64,000 nt of DNA. Origin: Nesterenkonia alba DSM 19423 (GTDB taxonomy: Bacteria > Actinomycetota > Actinomycetes > Actinomycetales > Micrococcaceae). The stretch spans positions 1 through 64,000 of the forward strand of contig NZ_ATXP01000009.1 of the NCBI RefSeq assembly GCF_000421745.1, read 5' to 3'. A program made the translations under genes and the position numbers. Under the pieces are notes generated by a model. That model worked only from the letters and a program-made list of their open reading frames with translations, did no database searches and was not told where the DNA came from. This document shows positions 7,270 through 15,587 of the stretch, piece by piece. The number at the start of each line of letters is the position of its first letter. Positions within the stretch are counted from its first letter, which is position 1.

Positions 7270-10200
7270 ACTGTTTCCTTCGTGGACTCGCCCTCATGGA
7301 TACCACGGAGCCGCTGGGACACTACCCGAGTGGACCCGTCTTGGCGCATGGACACCCCGTAGAGCGCGTCGGCAATCTCCATGGTGCGCTTCTGGTGGGT
7401 GATGACGATCAGCTGCGAACTCTCCCGCAGTTCCTCGAAAATCACCAACAGCCGGGAAAGGTTTGTGTCATCGAGGGCGGCCTCGACCTCATCCATCACG
7501 TAGAACGGGCTGGGACGCGCCTTGAAGATCGCCACCAGCAGCGCCACGGCGGTCAGTGACCGTTCCCCACCGGAGAGCAACGACAACCGGCGGATGCGTT
7601 TGCCCGGTGGACGGGCGTGCACCTCAATCCCTGTGGTCAGCAGATCTTCCGGGTTCGTCAGCTCCAACCGACCCTCGCCCCCGGGGAACAACCGAGAGAA
7701 AACCCGCTCAAACTGTTCCTTGGTGTCCTCCCACGCGGCGGCGAAGACTCGCTCCACCTCGGCGTCGACCTCCCGGATGATCGCCAGTAAGTCCTGCCGG
7801 GACTGTTTCAAATCCGCCAGCTGCTGTTGCAAGTACTGGTGGCGCTCCTCCAGGGCCGCATGCTCTTCCAAGGCCAGGGGGTTCACCTTCCCCAGTGCCT
7901 TGAGGTCTTTTCTCGCCCGGGCCAGCCGTGCTTCCTGCTCCGCACGGTTGTATGGCCGCGTGGGAACTTCCCCCTCAGCCTCCTCGCCCTCGCCGGGCGC
8001 TTCGGCATCCGGGTCCGGTACCGGCTGGTCCGGACCGTAGTGCTCAATCAGGTATTCCGCACTCAGGCTCAGTTCCTCCTGGGCCCGCGACTCCGCGGCC
8101 TCCAGTGCCAGACGCAGCTCGGTCTGCTTCACCTCAGCGGCATGCAAACGCGCCGTCACCGCCTCCAACTGCTGGGCGGTCTCCGCACGAACGCCCCGCA
8201 ACTGCTCAGCCCGCTGGCTCAGCTCCCGGTGTTCGGCCCGAGCGTGCTGAGTGGCCACCTCCGCTTCGCTCAGCTGCTGAGAAACCTGCGCGACAGCAGC
8301 CTCAGCCTCAGCCCCGATCTGCTCAGCCCGCTGAGCTCGTTCGGCGCGTGCCCGGGCGGCACGGGCCTCCTGCTCCCTGCGGTGTTCCTCCGCCTGGGCG
8401 GAACGCCGCAGGGAGGCAGCCCGTTCGCTCAGCTGCTTGTGCTGCTCCTCTGCGGCTCGCAACGCTAAGCGGGCATCGACTTCCTCACGACGACGCCGCG
8501 AAGCCTCCTCCGCCAAACGGTCACGTTCTGCAGTGGACGGGTCTTCAACGACGTCGTCAGACTCAGCAGCCTGCAACCGCGCTTCAAGTTCAGATTTCTG
8601 AGCCTGCAATTCCCTACTGGCCGCTTCGGCGTCGTCGATCTCCTGCTGCGAGGTCTCAATGCGTTCTTCAGCGCGCTCAACCTCCGTGGTGAGCCGCTGC
8701 AGTTGCTCCGCGGTGGAGGCAATCGCCGCCTCCCGAGCCTGGTGGGCCTCCCTGGCCTCAGCGGTCCGGGCCTCGGCCTCCTTCAGCGCAGCCGCGCTGT
8801 CCTCTGCCTCAGCCTGCGCCTGCTCCAGCTGCCGTTGAGTCTGCTCAATCTGAGTGCGCAAAGCCTCGATCTGCTCGGCCAAGGAGTCCCCCGCCTGGGA
8901 GGAAACCCCGCTGCGGATCCGTTCTCCGTCCTTGATGACGGCTTCACCGACCGCCAGAGCTGCTGCAGCCTCGCCGCGAGAGACCAGCTCCTCACCGAAC
9001 GAGGACTCCCCCACCAGCACCGCCTCAGCCAGAACCTCCCGCAAGCGCTGCTGCACAGCGGCCTGGGCCTGCACCACATCCAGACGGAACGCCGCGCCGG
9101 GGTCATCCAGTGCCACGGCCTCATCAGCGGCCGCCACAGCCGCCTCCAGTCCGGAGAGCCGGGCGCGCTGCTCGGAGACCAGGATCTCCAAGTCCCGAGC
9201 CCGTACCGTGCGCTGTTGGTGCTGTTCGGCACAGTGCTGCTGGGTTTCACGCGCCTGTTCGAACTGCTCGGCGAGTTCAGCCACACCAGCGCTGAACTCC
9301 GCACTGCGTTGGCGCAGTTCTTCTAAATCCGCAGCCGAGGACTCCAGGGCGGCCTGATCGGCCTGCCGTTGCTGCTCGGCGCGGGTTCGCCGTTGCTGGG
9401 CGGCCTCAATGCGTCCCTGGACCGTCTCCACCCGTCCGCGCAGTGTGGCCAGCCCGGCACGCTTATCTGCAGCGGCCCGCAACTGCTCAGTGATCCGGTT
9501 CTCCTCCTGAGCCAGAGCCCTTTCGGCCTCAGCACGCACCTGCCCAGCGGTCTCCAGCTCCGCACGGGCGGCGTCTACCTGCTGGTGGACCTCCCCGGCT
9601 TCGGTGAGCACTTCCTCGGCTTGAGCACGCAACCGCTCGGGGTCCCGGCCGGAGTCTGTGCGCACCGGTACCGCGGTGAGGCTCCGGGCCCGTTCAGCGG
9701 CCAATTGGGCCACCGAACGCAACCGTTCCTGCACCTGAGCCAGCCGGTGGTGCCCCGAGCCCAGGGCCTCCGCCCGGGAGCGGGCGGCCTCTGCTGCACC
9801 GGCCAGTTCGGCGATCTGGGCGTCGATGGTTTCCACTTGGTGTTTCAGCTGCTCGGCGGCTTGAACATCGGAGGCTTCCCCCTGGCTGGATTCCGCCAGG
9901 GCCGTGGCTGCCTGCACCAGGTCATCGGCGATGATCCGCGAGAGCGCATCACGTACATCGTGCTGAATCCGCTGGGCCCGACGAGCCACTTTCGCCTGCC
10001 GCCCCAGCGGTGCCAACTGCCGGGAGGTCTCGGTGACCAGGTCCTCGAGCCGCTGCAGGTTCCCCTGCATGTTCTCCAACTTACGCACGGTGCGTTCCCG
10101 GCGTCGTCGGTGTTTAAGGACTCCGGCTGCCTCCTCGATGAAACCGCGCCGCTGTTCCGGAGTCGCCTGCAGAATCTGGTCTAGCTGCCCCTGGCCCACA

Positions 10201-10619
10201 ATGACGTGCATCTCTCGACCCAGCCCGGAGTCTGAGAGCAGCTCCTGGATATCCAGCAGCCGGCAAGGACTGCCGTTGATGGTGTACTCACTGCCGCCGG
10301 TGCGGAACATCGTCCGCGAAATCGTCACCTCAGAGTATTCGATGGGCAGGGCACCGTCGGTGTTATCGATCGTCAGGCTCACTGATGCTCGCCCCAGCGC
10401 CTGGCGCTCCGCGGTCCCGGCGAAGATCACATCCTCCATGGACCCGCCGCGCAGCGACTTGGCCCCCTGCTCCCCCATCACCCAGGCCAGGGCGTCGACC
10501 ACATTGGATTTACCCGACCCATTGGGCCCGACGACGGCAGTCACCCCGGGCTCGAACTGGAACGTCGTAGCCGAGGCGAAAGACTTAAATCCGCGGATCG
10601 TCAGGGTTTTCAGGTGCAT
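7266..10619 (-). CDS. smc: Chromosome segregation ATPase SMC with a shortened hinge
   Basis: SMC compacts and segregates the chromosome as a ring with ScpA/ScpB. Residues 1-160 form the N-terminal head with Walker A GPNGSGKSN (31-39) and the QxxLGR-type region. Alanine/glutamate-rich coiled coil follows, then after about residue 960 the C-terminal head with LSGGERSLTA and Walker B YVMDEVEAALDD. I start at the ATG at 10619 because the protein then begins MHLKTLTIRGFKSF, the canonical SMC N-terminus, behind an AGGGGGAATC ribosome site; the longer in-frame extension to 10799 is antisense to the gntR gene. The 1117-residue length is short for actinobacterial SMC. The loss is in the hinge (about 500-580), which has roughly half the usual residues. 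The four ATP-grasp genes follow without a gap. Confidence 0.95.
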   Translation of the reverse strand: MHLKTLTIRGFKSFASATTFQFEPGVTAVVGPNGSGKSNVVDALAWVMGEQGAKSLRGGSMEDVIFAGTAERQALGRASVSLTIDNTDGALPIEYSEVTISRTMFRTGGSEYTINGSPCRLLDIQELLSDSGLGREMHVIVGQGQLDQILQATPEQRRGFIEEAAGVLKHRRRRERTVRKLENMQGNLQRLEDLVTETSRQLAPLGRQAKVARRAQRIQHDVRDALSRIIADDLVQAATALAESSQGEASDVQAAEQLKHQVETIDAQIAELAGAAEAARSRAEALGSGHHRLAQVQERLRSVAQLAAERARSLTAVPVRTDSGRDPERLRAQAEEVLTEAGEVHQQVDAARAELETAGQVRAEAERALAQEENRITEQLRAAADKRAGLATLRGRVETVQGRIEAAQQRRTRAEQQRQADQAALESSAADLEELRQRSAEFSAGVAELAEQFEQARETQQHCAEQHQQRTVRARDLEILVSEQRARLSGLEAAVAAADEAVALDDPGAAFRLDVVQAQAAVQQRLREVLAEAVLVGESSFGEELVSRGEAAAALAVGEAVIKDGERIRSGVSSQAGDSLAEQIEALRTQIEQTQRQLEQAQAEAEDSAAALKEAEARTAEAREAHQAREAAIASTAEQLQRLTTEVERAEERIETSQQEIDDAEAASRELQAQKSELEARLQAAESDDVVEDPSTAERDRLAEEASRRRREEVDARLALRAAEEQHKQLSERAASLRRSAQAEEHRREQEARAARARAERAQRAEQIGAEAEAAVAQVSQQLSEAEVATQHARAEHRELSQRAEQLRGVRAETAQQLEAVTARLHAAEVKQTELRLALEAAESRAQEELSLSAEYLIEHYGPDQPVPDPDAEAPGEGEEAEGEVPTRPYNRAEQEARLARARKDLKALGKVNPLALEEHAALEERHQYLQQQLADLKQSRQDLLAIIREVDAEVERVFAAAWEDTKEQFERVFSRLFPGGEGRLELTNPEDLLTTGIEVHARPPGKRIRRLSLLSGGERSLTAVALLVAIFKARPSPFYVMDEVEAALDDTNLSRLLVIFEELRESSQLIVITHQKRTMEIADALYGVSMRQDGSTRVVSQRLRGIHEGESTKETV

Positions 10620-10689
10620 GATTCCCCCTATTGTGCCTGATGCGGCTACTATCACCTGGGCGACGGCCCCATGAGGAAAGGACTTCCCC

Positions 10690-11496
10690 TTGGCCCATCC
10701 CTCCGGCGCACACCCTCCGGCAGAGAACTCCTCGGCTACGGATGCTCCTGCGGCTGTGCTGCCGGAATTCACCCCAGCGCCAGAGGGCCCCACAGCCATT
10801 CACTTACAGATTTCCGAATGGCTCAGTGACCTCATCGAGTCTGGACAGCTTGCCGAAGGCACCCGCCTTCCCACGGAGCGGGACTTCTCACGTCGGTTGG
10901 GAGTCAGTCGCATGACCCTGCGCCAGGCATTGCAGACACTGGAACTGCGCGGACTCATCCGCCGCACCCATGGTCGCAAGGGAGGGTCTTTTGTCACCTC
11001 CCCGGCCATCAAAGTAGACCTGGCCACTCTTCCGGGCCTGGCATTCCAGATCCAGGAATCCCGGCAGCGGCCAGGATCCATCGTCCGGCAGGCACGGCTC
11101 CAGCAGGCCAGTGCCGCCACCGCAAGTGCCCTGAATCTTCACCCCGGTGATGAGGTGTACTTCATCGACCGTATCCGGTTGGCTGATGGCTCTCCCATCG
11201 CCCGGGAGCGCTCCTATTTCCCCGCCGCGCTGCTCCCCGACTTCTTAGACCAAGACCTGGAGGGCTCCCTGTACAGCCTGTTGCGCCGCTACGGTCACGG
11301 CCCGACCCACGCCGATGAACAACTCAGCGCGGTCCTGGCCGGTGATGATGGCAGCAGCTTGGAGATCGCCCCGGATCGTCCGGTGCTGCTGCGTGTACGG
11401 CATGCCCACACCGCTGAAGGCATCCCCATCGAGTACTCCAGGGATGTTTTCCGCACCGACCGGGTTCAGGTGACCTCCACCAGTCGCATCGGCTGA
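10690..11496 (+). CDS. GntR/HutC-family transcriptional regulator with UTRA domain
   Basis: A 268-residue regulator. A winged-helix GntR domain occupies about 38-105 (LPTERDFSRRLGVSRMTLRQ is the recognition region) and a UTRA ligand-binding domain about 125-260. HutC-type GntR proteins sense a small metabolite and repress the adjacent transport or catabolic operon. The start is TTG at 10690 behind AGGAAAGG, divergent from smc with a 70 bp shared upstream region. The next operon encodes an ABC importer of phosphonate/phosphate-ester type. The intergenic region holds TGGTCTAGATCA (11532-11543), close to the operator of the mycobacterial PhnF regulator of this family, so repression of the downstream operon is the likely role. 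Confidence 0.85.
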   Translation: MAHPSGAHPPAENSSATDAPAAVLPEFTPAPEGPTAIHLQISEWLSDLIESGQLAEGTRLPTERDFSRRLGVSRMTLRQALQTLELRGLIRRTHGRKGGSFVTSPAIKVDLATLPGLAFQIQESRQRPGSIVRQARLQQASAATASALNLHPGDEVYFIDRIRLADGSPIARERSYFPAALLPDFLDQDLEGSLYSLLRRYGHGPTHADEQLSAVLAGDDGSSLEIAPDRPVLLRVRHAHTAEGIPIEYSRDVFRTDRVQVTSTSRIG

Positions 11497-11531
11497 GCCG
11501 TAACTCTGCCGTGAACACCCACACCATCTTT

Positions 11532-11543
11532 TGGTCTAGATCA
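11532..11543. promoter_or_regulatory. Candidate GntR/PhnF-like operator
   Basis: TGGTCTAGATCA is a near-perfect 12 bp palindrome between the GntR gene and the ABC operon. It differs at two positions from the TGGTATAGACCA element I recall for mycobacterial PhnF, a HutC-family regulator. A TATTCA box (11545-11550) directly follows and could be the -10 it occludes. Binding is an inference. Confidence 0.5.
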
Positions 11544-11555
11544 TTATTCATCCGG

Positions 11556-11585
11556 CATTCATGAACGAGTCATGAACCGTTCACC
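11556..11585. promoter_or_regulatory. Pho-box-like direct repeat (11 bp period) plus inverted unit
   Basis: Two exactly adjacent 11 bp units, cattcATGAAC (11556-11566) and gagtcATGAAC (11567-11577), read GTTCATGAnTn on the minus strand. They are followed by GTTCACC on the plus strand (11579-11585). Tandem 11 bp GTTCA-type units are the hallmark of actinobacterial PhoP binding sites. Together with the importer/phosphoesterase operon downstream this suggests control by phosphate starvation. Inference only. Confidence 0.45.
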
Positions 11586-11665
11586 GCGGCGTCAACCTTC
11601 GGCACAAAGATCAGGGACCGACAGGCCGACCGCCTGCCTCACCGCCTTGATCCTGAGGAGCTTCA

Positions 11666-12874
11666 GTGAACGCACCCCTTCCATCCGCTGTGTCTGGCAC
11701 CGCCGGGCTCCGCCTGCTCGCCGCCGGTTCGCTGGCTGCACTGTTGGCCCTGACCGCCTGCGCCGACAACCTCTCTGAAAATGAGGCCTCCGCCGAGACC
11801 AACGGTGCCGCGGAAAACGACAACGACGACGCCGGCACCACCGAAGACGACCGAACGATCGGTGAATCCATCGACGAACTGCATCAGCTGGCTCAGGAGG
11901 AAGGCACCGTCCACCTCATCGCCTACCCAGAGACCTGGGCGAACTACGCCAAGCATTTCGACGAGTTCGAAGCAGCCTTCCCCGGGGTGGAGATCGAAGT
12001 CTCCAGCCCTAACGCCTCCTCGGCCGAGGAGCTGGAGGCGGTCCGCACCCTCCGCGGACAGTCCACTCAGCCAGATGTTCTCGACATCGGGTTCTCATTC
12101 ACTGAACCCGCCAAGGACGAGGACTTACTGGATCACTACGTACCCACTGTGGCCGATGAAGTTCCCGCCGATCTCATCGACGAGGACGGCTACTGGGTCG
12201 GCGCCTACTACGGGGTGCTCTCCATTGGAGTCGACGCCGACGCCGTCGAAGTCCCCACCAGCTTCGCGAACCTGACCGATGAGCAGTACTGCGGCCAGAT
12301 CACCGTAGGTGACCCCCGTGAAGGGGCTTCGGTCTTCGCTGCGGTCTTCGCCGCCTCCTTGGCTCATGGTGGCAGTCTCGATGACATCCAGCCGGGGATC
12401 GACTTCTTCGCCGAACTCGCTGAAAACGACTGCCTGGTCGAGAGCACCTCGGTAGCCTCAGCCCTGGAAACTGGAGAAGCTGCGGTGACTTTTGACTGGA
12501 ACTACAACTACACCGGTATTGAGGACCAGTTGGCTGACGCCGGTGTGAACATGGAAGTGGTCACCCCCGAAGACGGCGTCTTCGGTAACTTCTACGCTCA
12601 GCCGGTCACCGTGGAGAGCCCGCAACCTAACGCCGGGCGGCTGTGGATCGAATGGCTGCTCTCCGATGAGGGCGCCAACGTCTACGCCGAGGCCGGTGCT
12701 GTTCCTGCCCGGTATCAGGCCATGGTTGATGCGGGCACCCTCACCCCCGAGGCTGAGGCCGGGCTGCCACCGGCGGAGATCCTGGAGTCCATCGCCTTCC
12801 CCTCCATGGAACAAGGCGACACAGCCAGCGACGTCGTCGTGGAGAACTGGGGACCCCAGGTCGCCAACCGCTGA
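11666..12874 (+). CDS. ABC transporter substrate-binding lipoprotein (aminoethylphosphonate/iron-type family)
   Basis: A 402-residue extracytoplasmic binding protein. Residues 1-33 are a lipoprotein signal ending in the lipobox LTAC, with Cys 33 as the lipidation site, followed by an Asn/Glu/Asp-rich linker and a family-6-type binding domain (about 65-395). It starts at GTG 11666 behind GAGGAGC. The gene heads an operon with two permeases, an ATPase and an alkaline-phosphatase-fold hydrolase, an arrangement usually annotated as a 2-aminoethylphosphonate or related phosphate-ester importer. The same protein family also binds ferric iron, so the ligand is not proven; the phosphoesterase partner and the regulatory sites favour a phosphorus compound. 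Confidence 0.8.
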   Translation: MNAPLPSAVSGTAGLRLLAAGSLAALLALTACADNLSENEASAETNGAAENDNDDAGTTEDDRTIGESIDELHQLAQEEGTVHLIAYPETWANYAKHFDEFEAAFPGVEIEVSSPNASSAEELEAVRTLRGQSTQPDVLDIGFSFTEPAKDEDLLDHYVPTVADEVPADLIDEDGYWVGAYYGVLSIGVDADAVEVPTSFANLTDEQYCGQITVGDPREGASVFAAVFAASLAHGGSLDDIQPGIDFFAELAENDCLVESTSVASALETGEAAVTFDWNYNYTGIEDQLADAGVNMEVVTPEDGVFGNFYAQPVTVESPQPNAGRLWIEWLLSDEGANVYAEAGAVPARYQAMVDAGTLTPEAEAGLPPAEILESIAFPSMEQGDTASDVVVENWGPQVANR

Positions 12875-12886
12875 CCTTCGCTTCCG

Positions 12887-13756
12887 ATGACTGAAACCCG
12901 CCATGCGCGCCGGCGCTCAGAGCTACTCCCGGCTCTGGGCGCCGCGCCCTACTTTGTCTTCGTCGGCGTCTTCCTGCTGCTGCCCATCGCGGTCAACCTG
13001 CTCACCAGTGTGCGCACCCCTGACGGGGTCTTCACCCTTGAGCCACTGTTGCGTTTGGGTGAGGAGCAGTACCGAAGCGCTTTCTGGAACTCCACCCAGC
13101 TCTCGGTCGTTACCACAGTGATCGGCGGCGCCCTGGGTCTGCTGCTGGCCTGGGCACTGGCCACCACCCAGCGGCCCGCGTGGTTGCGCGACGGGGTTTT
13201 GTCCTTCACCACCGTGGCGTCACAATCCGGCGGAATCCCCCTGGCCTTTGCTTTCGTCGCCCTCCTCGGCACCCAGGGGCTACTCACCACCGCCATTGCT
13301 GAGCTCACCGGCTGGAACCTGGCTGAGACCTTCCGCCTGTCATCATTCACCGGACTGACCGTGGTCTACCTCTACTTTCAGATTCCGCTGATGGCCGTGC
13401 TGATGCTGCCCGCCCTCAGCGGGCTGCGGACCGAATGGCAAGAGGCCGCGGCAAGTCTGGGGGCCGGCCGGGCCCGTTACCTGAAGGATATTGCTCTGCC
13501 GATTCTCACCCCGGCGACGGCGGGAGCGCTGCTGCTGCTCTTCGCCAACGCCTTCAGCGCCTACGCCACCGCCTATGCGCTGGCCGGCGGCGGCGCCAAC
13601 CTGGTGCCGATTCTGGTGGGCTTCTTCGTCTCCGGCAACGTGATGATGGATTACAGCTTCGGTGCGGCGCTGTCCACCGGAATGATCGCGGTCATCACGG
13701 TGGCCATGGTGCTGCGCTGGCTGTTGACCCGACGAACCACCCGGTGGATGCAATGA
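12887..13756 (+). CDS. ABC transporter permease (first of two)
   Basis: A 289-residue inner-membrane permease with about six transmembrane helices, the first at roughly 20-38. A binding-protein-dependent transport signature covers the EAA loop (EAAASLGAGRARYLKDIALP, about 186-205), which contacts the ATPase. It starts 12 bp after the substrate-binding gene and its TGA overlaps the ATG of the second permease (ATGA at 13753-13756), so the two are translationally coupled. It belongs to the CysTW/ThiP-like permease family used by aminoethylphosphonate, iron and sulfate importers. Confidence 0.85.
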   Translation: MTETRHARRRSELLPALGAAPYFVFVGVFLLLPIAVNLLTSVRTPDGVFTLEPLLRLGEEQYRSAFWNSTQLSVVTTVIGGALGLLLAWALATTQRPAWLRDGVLSFTTVASQSGGIPLAFAFVALLGTQGLLTTAIAELTGWNLAETFRLSSFTGLTVVYLYFQIPLMAVLMLPALSGLRTEWQEAAASLGAGRARYLKDIALPILTPATAGALLLLFANAFSAYATAYALAGGGANLVPILVGFFVSGNVMMDYSFGAALSTGMIAVITVAMVLRWLLTRRTTRWMQ

Positions 13757-14523
13757 ACCGTACCTCCACCATTCTGCGCATCGCCGTACTCCTCGGGGCC
13801 GTGAGCTTCTTCGCCTTGCCCTTCCTCGCCTCGGCCTACTTCGGTTTCACTCTCCCCGGCAGAGGGTTCACCTTTGAACCGCTGATGCGCCTGGCTACGG
13901 GCCGCTCGGCGTTCTGGGATCAGCTGGGCCGGACACTGCTTCTAGCCCTCTGTACCGCCGTCGTCGGCTCCGCACTGCTGACCAGCACCCTGCTGTGGCT
14001 ACATCTGCGGGCCCGAAAACTGCTGCCGATTGCCGAAGGGCTCTCCGTGCTGCCATTCGTAGTCCCACCGGTGGCTCTGGTCATGGGCGCGAACCTCTTC
14101 TTCCGCAGCATCTATCCCGGCTTCCTCACCCACCTGCTCTCCTTGGTTCCCTTCTACGTCATCATCACCATGCCGTTGATGTACCGGGCCTTGGACTCCG
14201 GCATGCTCGCCCTTGATCTGCGGACCCTGGTCGACGCCGGCAAAAGCCTGGGGGCACGGCGGCTGCGCATCCTGATTCAGATTCTGCTGCCGAACTTGGC
14301 TCCGGCGATGATCGCATCCTCGCTGATCTGTGTAGCCATGGTTCTCGGGGAGTTCGTCATGGCCTCCCTGCTGCTGCACAACACCTTCCCCGTCTTCCTG
14401 GCCCAAGCCGGACAGGACAACCCGCGGGCGGCAGCCGCCCTGGCGTTCCTCACCATGGTGGGAACGTGGCTGCTTCTGGCCGCAGTGGCCCGCACCCTAC
14501 ACACCCCCAGGAGACCTCAATGA
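13753..14523 (+). CDS. ABC transporter permease (second of two)
   Basis: A 256-residue permease with six predicted helices beginning at residue 8 and an EAA-type loop (VDAGKSLGARRLRILIQILLP). The start at 13753 is set by the ATGA overlap with the first permease; the open frame runs further upstream but only as a shadow of that gene. Its TGA overlaps the ATPase ATG at 14520-14523. With the first permease it should form the heterodimeric channel of the importer. Confidence 0.85.
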   Translation: MNRTSTILRIAVLLGAVSFFALPFLASAYFGFTLPGRGFTFEPLMRLATGRSAFWDQLGRTLLLALCTAVVGSALLTSTLLWLHLRARKLLPIAEGLSVLPFVVPPVALVMGANLFFRSIYPGFLTHLLSLVPFYVIITMPLMYRALDSGMLALDLRTLVDAGKSLGARRLRILIQILLPNLAPAMIASSLICVAMVLGEFVMASLLLHNTFPVFLAQAGQDNPRAAAALAFLTMVGTWLLLAAVARTLHTPRRPQ

Positions 14524-15587
14524 GTGAAGACGCCCACCTGCGTCTGGATGACGTCACCAAGGCATTCGCAGGACGCACCGTGCTGGAGAACATCGGACTG
14601 ACACTGCCCGCTGGCGAACTGCTGACCCTGCTTGGCCCCTCAGGCTGCGGCAAAACCACCGCGCTGCGGATCATCGCCGGCTTTGAGCGCCCCGACACCG
14701 GTCAGGTCCGTCTCCACGGCCGGGACATCACCCGGGTCTCGGCACATCGACGCAATATGGGGGTGGTCTTCCAGGCCTACTCGCTCTTCCCCCATATGAC
14801 CGCTCTGCAGAACATCGGCTACGGCCTTCGCCTCAGGGGTATCTCCAAGGCACGGCGCCTCCAGCGGGCCGGGGACCTCATCGACCTGATGGGGCTGACC
14901 GAACACGCGGAGAAATACCCTCATCAGCTCTCCGGCGGACAGAAGCAGCGCGTGGCACTGGCTCGATCCTTGGCCACTGAGCCGGAAGTCCTGCTGCTGG
15001 ACGAACCGCTCTCGGCACTCGACGCCCAAGTCCGAGTCCAACTGCGCGGAGAAATCCGGCGGATCCAGCGGGAGTCCGCGGTGACCACGATCATGGTCAC
15101 CCACGACCAGGAGGAAGCCCTGACGATCGCCGACCGCGTCGCGGTGATGCACGCCGGCACCATCCAACAGATCGGTCCCCCGGGAGAGCTCTACCGCAGC
15201 CCAGCCAATGACTTCGTCTCCGGGTTCCTTGGCGCGGTCAACCGAATCCGCACCACCGTTCACAACGGTTCCGTTCAGCTCTTCGGCCACACGATCCCTT
15301 CCCGGACACACCACGCTCCCGGCACCACGGTGTGGGCCCACGTCCGCCCCGAGGACATCACCCTCACCCCAGACCCGCAGGGAGACGGAGAAGTCGAGGC
15401 CATCATCCTGCGCGGGGCCACCACCAGCGTGGAAGTCCGGTGGCCTCATCTGTCCCAGCCGGTGCGCATTGATATCCCCACCCGGGAAGCTGTGCACTTT
15501 GACGCCGGAACAACGGTGACCTGCACGGTCGAAGCGCCCGAAGTGCTGACCGAACCACTGGCACCCTTGAAGGAGCACACCCGATGA
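14520..15587 (+). CDS. ABC transporter ATP-binding protein with TOBE domain
   Basis: A 355-residue ATPase energising the importer. Visible motifs in order: Walker A GPSGCGKTT (39-47), Q-loop VVFQAYSLFPHM, signature LSGGQKQRV, Walker B VLLLDEPLSALDA and H-loop VTHDQEEAL. Residues about 275-350 form a C-terminal TOBE-type regulatory domain, as in PotA/FbpC/PhnT relatives. I start at ATG 14520 (MSEDAHL) behind CAGGAGACC rather than at the longer upstream frame, because this gives the ATGA overlap used throughout the operon. Its stop in turn overlaps the start of the phosphoesterase gene. Confidence 0.9.
   Translation: MSEDAHLRLDDVTKAFAGRTVLENIGLTLPAGELLTLLGPSGCGKTTALRIIAGFERPDTGQVRLHGRDITRVSAHRRNMGVVFQAYSLFPHMTALQNIGYGLRLRGISKARRLQRAGDLIDLMGLTEHAEKYPHQLSGGQKQRVALARSLATEPEVLLLDEPLSALDAQVRVQLRGEIRRIQRESAVTTIMVTHDQEEALTIADRVAVMHAGTIQQIGPPGELYRSPANDFVSGFLGAVNRIRTTVHNGSVQLFGHTIPSRTHHAPGTTVWAHVRPEDITLTPDPQGDGEVEAIILRGATTSVEVRWPHLSQPVRIDIPTREAVHFDAGTTVTCTVEAPEVLTEPLAPLKEHTR

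Noticed and set aside
10620-10799. 60-residue N-terminal extension of SMC
   Set aside because: It is antisense to the gntR coding region, and SMC proteins begin with the MHLKTLTIRGFKSF-type strand.
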